Assembly (NCBI GenBank): GCA_030590525.1
Contig: JAUUYI010000132.1
Location: 1-6,437, forward strand
Length of the DNA stretch: 6,437 bases
Direction of reading: 5' to 3'
DNA from: Sedimenticola sp.
GTDB lineage: Bacteria > Pseudomonadota > Gammaproteobacteria > Chromatiales > Chromatiaceae
Both the position numbers and the translations under genes were made by a program. The notes below the pieces were generated by a model that saw only the letters and a list, made by a program, of their open reading frames with translations, searched no databases and had not been told where the DNA came from. Within the stretch, counting starts at the first letter, position 1; every line of letters begins with the position of its first letter. Positions 1 to 5,854 of the stretch are shown here, one piece after another.

Positions 1-2
1 CG

Positions 3-716
3 GCGCACTCGCAGCGATTGGAGTCCGCGCAACTCTATGCCCTCATGCGCCGCCGGCTTGCGCTAACCGATCGAACGGCTGAAGGGGATGAGCCCGGTTT
101 TGAGTCTGCACAGGTTCCCGGGCTTCGCACGGGGATGGATCAGGCGATGACGCCCGGGACCGGGGTCGAAACTGCGGGTGCGACTCATGTTACTCAAAAC
201 CGGAAAGTGCTCGAGCAGGGCATCCGTATCACCAATGCGGGACTGGTCCTCGCGGCGCCCTATCTCCCCCGCCTGTTCGGGATGCTGGAGCTGGTTGAAG
301 AGGGCGCATTCAGGCATCCAGCGGCGCGGCAACGCGCCGTGCACCTGCTGCAGTACCTGGTGGATGAGCGTTGCGACACCCCGGAATACGGGTTAGTGCT
401 GAACAGGGTGCTGTGTGGCCTGGATACGGCAATGCCGTTGAGCAGAGAGATCGTTCCTGTCGAGCGTGAGAAGGAGGCAATCGAGGGATTGTTGCGCGGC
501 ATGATCCAGCATTGGAAGGTCCTCAAGGGGACCTCGGTGAGCGGGCTCAGGGAAACCTTTCTGCAGCGCAAGGGTACGCTTCGATTGCAGGACGACGGCT
601 GGCATCTGGCGGTGGAGCCGGAGGCATTCGATATATTGATCGATCAGATCCCCTGGAGTTTCTCCATGATCAAACATTCCTGGATGGAAGAGGTGGTCTA
701 TGTCGACTGGCGGTAA
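3..716 (+). CDS. Contractile injection system tape-measure protein, C-terminal part (5' partial)
   Basis: The reading frame is open to the left edge, so the true start lies outside the window; a TTG at 18 is merely the first start-like codon and is probably internal. 237 residues are visible. From about nt 225 to the stop the protein matches what I know of the eCIS tape-measure family (Afp14-like, Pfam CIS_TMP): an 'NAGLVLAAPYLPRLF' segment, then 'RAVHLLQYLVD', 'LVLNRVLCGL', 'IEGLLRGMIQHW', 'SGLRETFLQRKG' and a C-terminal 'PWSFSMIKHSWMEE...VDW' block. The first ~70 visible residues are polar and low in conservation-like features. In the family the protein runs inside the tube and its length fixes particle length; the recognisable domain is terminal. 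The gene overlaps the ATPase gene by 17 nt, as expected for adjacent eCIS genes. What is seen: motifs and order. Role is by family. Subtype of eCIS cannot be told from this fragment. Confidence 0.9.
   Translation, partial: AHSQRLESAQLYALMRRRLALTDRTAEGDEPGFESAQVPGLRTGMDQAMTPGTGVETAGATHVTQNRKVLEQGIRITNAGLVLAAPYLPRLFGMLELVEEGAFRHPAARQRAVHLLQYLVDERCDTPEYGLVLNRVLCGLDTAMPLSREIVPVEREKEAIEGLLRGMIQHWKVLKGTSVSGLRETFLQRKGTLRLQDDGWHLAVEPEAFDILIDQIPWSFSMIKHSWMEEVVYVDWR
690..693 (+). promoter_or_regulatory. Ribosome binding site for the ATPase gene, inside the preceding gene
   Basis: GAGG (in AAGAGGTGG, 688-696) lies 6 nt before the ATG at 700, within the last codons of the tape-measure gene. It is the best Shine-Dalgarno match near the possible starts and supports 700 over 733. 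The ATG at 733 has only a weak upstream match and falls inside an imperfect hairpin (727-736 with 747-755). An ATG at 793 preceded by GGGGGG (783-788) is the other alternative. Confidence 0.55.
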
Positions 717-2139
717 GGCCCGGGGCGTTGCCATGGCCACGCCACGCCATGCAACGGCTGAGGATAGCCCGGCGGTGCGGCTGGGGGGCAATATGCTGGC
801 GATGCGGCAGAACGCCGTGACCCTGGAAAGGGAACTCGACTGGTTCAGCCGGGTCCTGGATACGCGCTTCCGCCTCTATTTCATTCAAGAGTGCGAACAC
901 GCGAGCATCCGCGAACTCCTACCGCCTTCTCTGGAAGGTCATGATTCGGCGTATGCGCACCTGGTCCGGGAGTTTGAAATGGGCTTCGATGAGCGGCTCG
1001 TTCTGATACTGGCGCTCATCCCTCATGTTCGCCCCGAGTTGCTCGATACCCTGTTTCTTAACAATAAAAACTTCGACCGCGCCTTCACTGAGTTTGGCGG
1101 ATGGCGGGGAAAGATCCACAGCGGCTTTCAACCGACCGCTGAGACGGCCGCCTTCGTGCTCGCTGGCAGTGACCTGGCCAGGCGATTCGAGATAATGTCT
1201 CTCTTCGATCCGGATCACTTCTTTACGGCGTCTGGCATTCTCCGCGTCGATCATCCGCCCACGGGCGAGCCATTTTTCAGCGGGGCACTGCTGATTTCCA
1301 GCGACTACCTCCGGCGTCTGACGTCTGGTGTCTCGCAAAAGCCCGACTTCAGTATCAGCTTCCCGGCCAGGCGCGTCACCACCCAACTGCAGTGGGAGGA
1401 TCTGGTGCTGGCGCCGGATGTGTTCGAGGAGGTCGAGAATATCAAGGCCTGGCTCAGGCACGAGTCGACCATCATGCAGGAGTGGGGTCTGGGGAAGAGT
1501 CTCAAGCCGGGGTACCGCAGCTTGTTCTATGGGCCGCCGGGAACCGGAAAGACCCTGACCGCCAGTCTCATCGGTGCTTCGGTTGGCCTGGATGTCTATC
1601 GAATCGACCTGTCGATGGTGGTGTCCAAATTTATAGGCGAGACCGAAAAGAATCTGGCGAATGTGTTCGATCAGGCGCAGAGCAAACGCTGGATCCTCTT
1701 CTTCGACGAGGCCGATGCCCTGTTCGGGAAACGAACTCAGACCTCCAGCGCCCACGACCGATATGCAAATCAGGAAATTTCCTATCTGCTTCAGCGAATA
1801 GAGGATTTTCCCGGCGTCGTTATCCTTGCAACGAATCTCAAGGCAAATATCGACGAGGCCTTTGCGCGCCGCTTCCAGTCCCTCGTCTACTTCATCATGC
1901 CGGATACGGAGGAGCGCCTGCGCCTGTGGGAAGTGACGCTGGCTGGCAGGTCACGACTGGCCGATGACGTCGATCTCGAGGCCCTGGCGGAAGCCTATGA
2001 GCTTTCCGGCGGTGCAATCACCAACGTCGTTCGCTATGCGGCGATCAGCGCGCTACGCGAGGGCAGGTGTTTGATCGGTCACCAGGATCTACTGACAGGT
2101 GTCAGCAAAGAGCTGAGAAAAGAAGGGAAGAGTATTTAG
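700..2139 (+). CDS. AAA+ ATPase of the contractile injection system (Afp15-like)
   Basis: 479 residues. The N-terminal ~240 residues are a helical and mixed domain without a motif I recognise beyond similarity to the N-terminal regions of eCIS ATPases. The C-terminal AAA+ module is intact: Walker A GPPGTGKT at residues 278-285, Walker B ILFFDEAD at 332-339 with the DE pair at 336-337, a sensor-1 Asn at 379 (LATN), an FARRF segment with candidate arginine fingers at 390-391, and an LSGGAITN helix (435-442) where sensor 2 normally lies. It should therefore bind and hydrolyse ATP. In eCIS loci this ATPase is conserved and sits beside the tape-measure gene, exactly as here; its precise role (assembly, disassembly or cargo loading) is not settled to my knowledge. 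The start is taken at 700 for its RBS and 17-nt overlap; 733 and 793 are possible. The stop is 2 nt before the next start, suggesting translational coupling. Confidence 0.9.
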   Translation: MSTGGKARGVAMATPRHATAEDSPAVRLGGNMLAMRQNAVTLERELDWFSRVLDTRFRLYFIQECEHASIRELLPPSLEGHDSAYAHLVREFEMGFDERLVLILALIPHVRPELLDTLFLNNKNFDRAFTEFGGWRGKIHSGFQPTAETAAFVLAGSDLARRFEIMSLFDPDHFFTASGILRVDHPPTGEPFFSGALLISSDYLRRLTSGVSQKPDFSISFPARRVTTQLQWEDLVLAPDVFEEVENIKAWLRHESTIMQEWGLGKSLKPGYRSLFYGPPGTGKTLTASLIGASVGLDVYRIDLSMVVSKFIGETEKNLANVFDQAQSKRWILFFDEADALFGKRTQTSSAHDRYANQEISYLLQRIEDFPGVVILATNLKANIDEAFARRFQSLVYFIMPDTEERLRLWEVTLAGRSRLADDVDLEALAEAYELSGGAITNVVRYAAISALREGRCLIGHQDLLTGVSKELRKEGKSI

Positions 2140-2141
2140 CC

Positions 2142-5100
2142 ATGGGCAAGAATGAGACCAGGAACAAGTGGCGGGAGACAGCCATGCAACCCCACACCCG
2201 AGGGTCGCGGAAAGCGGCGGCCGTGATGCTGTTTCTACTCTCTCTGGTTCCGCTTTCTGGCGCTGTCTCTGCTGCCGAGGGCATCCGCGATGAGTGCCGT
2301 CTCCTGCTCGGGGCAGGGGCGCAAAAAAAGATCACAGACAACTCTCCCGGGTCACCCGGCATGGCACTGGAGATACAGCGGGGGCTCGCGACTGTCTACG
2401 CAGGCAATCCGCTGTACGAATCCGAGCAAAAGGCCACGAAGCGCCTCTCTGACGGCCGCATCGGCACGGAGACTCGAGCCTGGCTCATGCAGTTCTGCAG
2501 TGATTACCCGGTCTATGCGGCGGACTCCGGCCTGCCCGACGCGGTCATGAGATCGGTGCGTCACTATGCGGAGGTCGCGGCGGGTTACCCGGGCTGGAAA
2601 CAGATCATCAACAGCCCCGAGTTTGATACCTGGATCCGCAGCAATCCCGATGCTGACTGGATCAATACGCGTCAGCTGCGTCGATCCGGCGCTGCGCCGG
2701 TGCTCATCAAACTGCTCGAGGAGTTCACCGCAGCGCGTGCAGAAACAACCGTGGAGGTGCACGCTGCAGTCGATGGGGCCTGCGATCTGCTGCTGGGGGG
2801 CGGCAGGAACAACAGGATTCCCGCGCGCTATCTGAGCGCCAGGGCCATTGGCCGACAGATTCAACAAGGTCTCCAGGCAGTGTTTGGAGGCCGCCCCGAA
2901 TACCAGAGTGAACGGGAACGCAGCAACTTTCTATTCGACGGCAGGATAGGCCGGGAGACACGCAAGTGGCTGCAGCGTTTCTGTCAGGATCTTCCCGTGT
3001 CCGGGTCGCTGGAAAATCTCCCGGAGAATGTGATGCGGTCCGTGCTCCATTACGCGGAGATCGATGCGGCGCGCCCGGACTGGCGGAAAGTCATCACCAA
3101 CCCGGACTTCAACCGCTGGGTCATGGACCGGGTTCCTCAGGGTGAACCCGACAACCGCAGGCTGAGACTCTCGGGTTCTGCGCCCATCGTCATTGAGTTG
3201 CTCGAGCAATATCCCGGGAAGCCGGGGCCCCCGCCTGATCCGCCACATGAGGATTGCCCGCCGGAAACGGCGGCCGGGCCAGCGCGTTACTACGCGTTGT
3301 CGGAGCAGGATTGGACGCGCCTGAAGGAACGTGAGGGCCTGCTCGATCAGGTGAAGGGGCTGACAGAGAAAAAATTCGACACCGAGGATGAATTGGATAA
3401 GGCGATCGCTGCCACGGCAGATAAGCTTGGTAACAGGTGTGTGAGGACGAAATTCCTTAAGACTATCCAGGCAAACCGGCAGGCTCCGACCCGGGTATTC
3501 CTGCTTACCCAAAAGTCCCTGGACCAGCTTCACGACCAGTTGATCCCGCCCGCAGGTAACGAGGGAGAGGCAGAGATCCGCTTCGTGGACGAGATCCTGT
3601 CGGAACTGGAGGGAATCAAGGAGAAGGCCTTCGAAAGCCAGGGGAAGCTTACCCGGAATGTCCGTTTTCTTGCCCGGAAAGTCCAGTTCAAGGTAAAGCG
3701 TGCGTTAGAGGGGGGGGGCAACGACACTGCGAAGGATCGGAAAACCCTGAAGCCTGAGTCGGAGAATGGAGCCAACGATGCTCCTGAGGAAGAGACCCCC
3801 CCGAAGCGCGAGTTGGACGGTGGAGCTGACACTGCGGCGGAGGATGAGAGTAGCCTGCCGCCCGGGCCGCCGGGGGTACAGATAGAGGCCCTGGTCAAGC
3901 AGGTGGTTGCTGCGGCAGAGACACAGGAGCAGTCTGGGATCAGCCCCCTGGTAGTGGATCTCCTGAAGAAGGATCCGCTCTTCGCCACCCTTCCAGAGGA
4001 AAAGCTGGAGAAGCTCAGGGTCCTGCTGGGTGTTGCCTATGTCAATGAAGCACTCTACGAAACCGCCGTCCGCGTCGCGCTGGATCCGCGCCCGAGTATC
4101 GAAGAGGTGCGGGTGGTTGTGGCCGAGGCGAGAAAGACAGGAGATGCGAATGCTCGGCTTGATGATGTGACCGCCGCTGACAATTGCGGTTGCGCCCGAC
4201 AGTGGGACACCGTCCTCAAGGAGCGCTTCGTCGTCTACGGCCTGTATCCTTCCTGGTTGTCGGCTGCAGATCCGGAAAAGGTGCACCGGGAAGATGGCGA
4301 GCCCGCTGAGCAGGCCAAAAGCGAGCCGAGCAGGAAGGACGACGTGGTCGCGGTGAACTTCGGTATCCTGAGCCGGATTGGTTACTTCGCGTTGACGCTG
4401 AACCAGGAGGGGAAAATCGCGGACTTCGGGCAGTGGTCAAAGCAGGGGGGTGCCAGGGAATTTATCCGGCTGGCACACAAGCATCTCAGCAAGGTCGATC
4501 TGGTGATAGAGGCCAGGTATTGGCAGAGCTGGGAAGAGAGCGCGCTGGGGCAGGCCGTGGAAGAGATAGGGCGCCTGCTGCGGCCGGATCCTCCGCGTTT
4601 GACGGCTGCGATGATACCGGATGGCGTCACCCTCTATTTCCCCGGTTTTGCGCGCAGTGATCCGCAAAAACAAAAGGGTATAGTAAAGCTCCTGAAGAGA
4701 CTACACGCTAAACTGACCTCGGATGACGGCGCTGGACAGCGCAATTCATTGCTTGGAAAAATACGCAGGGGACTCGGTGCTGGCGGATCGGCAGATGCGC
4801 TCTCCCTCAATATCCTCATTGACGCCGACAGCTTCGAAATTGGCTCGAAATCGACTGATCCAGGTAAACAGAGGTTATTCGGTGAGCTGAAATACCTGAG
4901 TGGCTTGAGGGATGTCTTGATCGCAGACAAGGAGAGTCAAGAGAAGCCTGTGGTTGATCTGGTGCTCGTATTACTCGGTCAACCGGTGACCGATACGAAG
5001 AAGAAGCTGCGCCTCGCCATCGAGAACGAATTTGAGGGCCAGACGCGTATAGACGTTCTCAGAAGGATCCTGCCGGTCATTCCACCCAATGGCCATAAGG

Positions 5101-5654
5101 AGGGAGATCCAAAGGTCAGCAATTACGCGTGGGGTGCAGAGGGTGACCCTTACCGGCGCTTGCATCATGATCTCTTATATTTTCGTGACAATTTCCGTGG
5201 TGTAGCCTTCTGGCCCACGGTGCCTGAGACGATGGATGAGGAGGCGCTGGCGCAATGGGATGAAGTTCGAAAGCGCCTGATTAACACCTTTGAACAATCA
5301 GACGAGCCCGGTGCGGGGCACCAGGTCGGTGAATTCATGGGGTATGACCCCTGCCTGTTCGTGTGCCCCAACCGATCGTACCTGACAGGCTTCTTTTTCC
5401 TGTTTCTGACAACCTTGATCGTGCTCGCCCTGCTGGCGTACTGGTGTTGCAGGCTCAGGGGATTTCTCGCCAGGCATCTCCTGCTGGTATTGGTGATCGT
5501 TGCCTTGTTGATCCTGATGTTCGTGACTTTTATCACCTGTGTTCCAAACCTGCAGGATCGTCAGAACAGTATCCTGATGTGGCTCGTGGTGATTCTCATC
5601 GGATCCTGGCTTATCTATTACATCAGGAAGGTCAAGCAGGGTCCGTTGCCGTAA
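2142..5654 (+). CDS. Large membrane-anchored periplasmic protein: two peptidoglycan-binding-like modules, degenerate GH18-like barrel, three TM helices
   Basis: 1170 residues; I know no named family for the whole. Start: ATG 2142 is 2 nt after the ATPase stop, with AAGGGAAGAG upstream. ATG 2184 (GGGAGA 5 nt upstream) would give a more ordinary signal peptide; an in-frame GTG at 2067 is unlikely. Residues 25-44 form a hydrophobic signal segment ending V-S-A, cleavage likely after A44. Residues 48-195 and 210-357 are two homologous modules, each with a DGRIG-x-ETR-x-WL stretch recalling peptidoglycan-binding domains and Cys pairs 67 apart (C52/C119, C214/C281). Then: Pro-rich linker 358-380; duplicated helical motif 383-426 and 452-511; three acidic/Pro repeats 525-573; helical stretch 580-680; GH18-like barrel about 690-1055 with DGVTLYFP (827-834) where DxxDxDxE is expected; C1071/C1075; TM helices about 1083-1103, 1112-1134, 1143-1161. 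Basic residues after TM1 and TM3 fit a periplasmic body. Tight operon position suggests an eCIS-linked role; function is inference. Confidence 0.85.
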   Translation: MGKNETRNKWRETAMQPHTRGSRKAAAVMLFLLSLVPLSGAVSAAEGIRDECRLLLGAGAQKKITDNSPGSPGMALEIQRGLATVYAGNPLYESEQKATKRLSDGRIGTETRAWLMQFCSDYPVYAADSGLPDAVMRSVRHYAEVAAGYPGWKQIINSPEFDTWIRSNPDADWINTRQLRRSGAAPVLIKLLEEFTAARAETTVEVHAAVDGACDLLLGGGRNNRIPARYLSARAIGRQIQQGLQAVFGGRPEYQSERERSNFLFDGRIGRETRKWLQRFCQDLPVSGSLENLPENVMRSVLHYAEIDAARPDWRKVITNPDFNRWVMDRVPQGEPDNRRLRLSGSAPIVIELLEQYPGKPGPPPDPPHEDCPPETAAGPARYYALSEQDWTRLKEREGLLDQVKGLTEKKFDTEDELDKAIAATADKLGNRCVRTKFLKTIQANRQAPTRVFLLTQKSLDQLHDQLIPPAGNEGEAEIRFVDEILSELEGIKEKAFESQGKLTRNVRFLARKVQFKVKRALEGGGNDTAKDRKTLKPESENGANDAPEEETPPKRELDGGADTAAEDESSLPPGPPGVQIEALVKQVVAAAETQEQSGISPLVVDLLKKDPLFATLPEEKLEKLRVLLGVAYVNEALYETAVRVALDPRPSIEEVRVVVAEARKTGDANARLDDVTAADNCGCARQWDTVLKERFVVYGLYPSWLSAADPEKVHREDGEPAEQAKSEPSRKDDVVAVNFGILSRIGYFALTLNQEGKIADFGQWSKQGGAREFIRLAHKHLSKVDLVIEARYWQSWEESALGQAVEEIGRLLRPDPPRLTAAMIPDGVTLYFPGFARSDPQKQKGIVKLLKRLHAKLTSDDGAGQRNSLLGKIRRGLGAGGSADALSLNILIDADSFEIGSKSTDPGKQRLFGELKYLSGLRDVLIADKESQEKPVVDLVLVLLGQPVTDTKKKLRLAIENEFEGQTRIDVLRRILPVIPPNGHKEGDPKVSNYAWGAEGDPYRRLHHDLLYFRDNFRGVAFWPTVPETMDEEALAQWDEVRKRLINTFEQSDEPGAGHQVGEFMGYDPCLFVCPNRSYLTGFFFLFLTTLIVLALLAYWCCRLRGFLARHLLLVLVIVALLILMFVTFITCVPNLQDRQNSILMWLVVILIGSWLIYYIRKVKQGPLP
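2283..3212 (+). repeat. Internal duplication: two ~148-residue peptidoglycan-binding-like modules
   Basis: Copy 1 is nt 2283-2726 (residues 48-195) and copy 2 is nt 2769-3212 (residues 210-357) of the large periplasmic protein. Shared landmarks in the same order: C-x-LLLG; IQ-x-GL near a G-x-P-x-Y; DGRIG-x-ETR-x-WL-x-x-FC; V-MRSV-x-HYAE; P-x-W-(R/K)-x-(V/I)-I; a (P)-(E/D)-F-x-x-W; R-LR-x-SG-(A/S)-AP; and a final (L/I)-(K/E)-LLE. The cysteines are 67 residues apart in both copies. At DNA level the copies are well diverged, so the duplication is old rather than a recent event or assembly artefact. Confidence 0.8.
3714..3860 (+). repeat. Three imperfect ~51-bp tandem repeats encoding an acidic, Pro-rich linker
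   Basis: Units at about 3714-3767, 3768-3818 and 3819-3860 encode residues 525-542, 543-559 and 560-573 of the large periplasmic protein. Each begins with Gly-Gly or Gly-Ala followed by an Asp (GGNDTA, GANDAP, GGADTA), then a charged Glu/Lys/Arg stretch and usually Pro. The segment is probably an unstructured spacer between the N-terminal modules and the barrel. It starts next to a run of nine G (3710-3718) and contains a run of seven C (3796-3802). Confidence 0.55.
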
Positions 5655-5657
5655 ATA

Positions 5658-5798
5658 GTAGGGTGGGCACGTCTTTTTGTGCCCACGCGGAATAGATCAA
5701 ACGGGCCAGGGATGGTTTCGCTCCAACCCCTATCGAACGGGAGATGTTGGAGCAATATCCATGACCAATGGTGGGCATAAACAACATGCCCACCCTAC
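5658..5798. repeat. REPIN-like element: two inverted REP hairpins with 12-bp terminal inverted repeats
   Basis: The left end GTAGGGTGGGCA (5658-5669) is an exact inverted copy of the right end TGCCCACCCTAC (5787-5798). Each end folds into a hairpin: GTGGGCAC 5663-5670 with GTGCCCAC 5679-5686 (8-nt T-rich loop), and GGTGGGCAT 5770-5778 with ATGCCCACC 5786-5794 (7-nt loop). A GTAG tetranucleotide precedes each hairpin when read inward, the hallmark of REP sequences mobilised by RAYT (TnpA-REP) transposases. A third hairpin occupies the spacer: GCTCCAAC 5720-5727 with GTTGGAGC 5746-5753. The element begins 3 nt after the stop of the large gene. No transposase is in the window, so any RAYT must act in trans. 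The element could also stabilise the 3' end of the upstream mRNA or attenuate read-through, as REPs can. Confidence 0.8.
5720..5753. other. Central hairpin in the REPIN spacer
   Basis: An 8-bp perfect stem (5720-5727 with 5746-5753) with a possible inner CCC/GGG pairing (5728-5730 with 5739-5741). It has no following T-run, so it is not a typical intrinsic terminator. It most likely belongs to the repeat's own structure. Confidence 0.5.
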
Positions 5799-5843
5799 GT
5801 TCGGGGTATGAAACAACCCGGTCGTTCGGCTAACGCAGAAAAC

Positions 5844-5849
5844 AGGAGG
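5844..5849 (+). promoter_or_regulatory. Ribosome binding site AGGAGG for the downstream gene
   Basis: A consensus AGGAGG lies 5 nt before the GTG at 5855. It fixes that GTG as the start of the right-edge gene although no ATG is available nearby. No convincing -35/-10 promoter was seen between the REPIN and this site. Confidence 0.8.
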
Positions 5850-5854
5850 CTAAA

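Noticed and set aside
18..20. TTG as the real start of the first gene
   Set aside because: The frame stays open to the edge and the family is normally much longer, so the gene most likely begins upstream of the window.
919..1755. 278-codon open frame on the minus strand
   Set aside because: It is fully antisense to the ATPase, including its Walker motifs. Its translation lacks domain-like motifs and GC-rich DNA commonly gives such shadows.
2352..2867. Minus-strand open frame of 171 codons opposite the large gene
   Set aside because: The plus strand shows a duplicated, motif-bearing protein here. The antisense product has no recognisable feature or good ribosome binding site.
5663..5686. Hairpin after the large gene as a rho-independent terminator
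   Set aside because: The T-run is in the loop, not after the stem, and the stem is explained as the left REP of the REPIN.
5363..5695. Plus-strand 110-codon frame across the end of the large gene into the REPIN
   Set aside because: It is out of frame with the membrane-helix-coding sequence, which is clearly the real frame, and it ends inside the repeat.
5799..5843. Promoter for the right-edge gene
   Set aside because: A TATGAA at 5807-5812 could be a -10, but no matching -35 lies at proper spacing; the signal is too weak to call.
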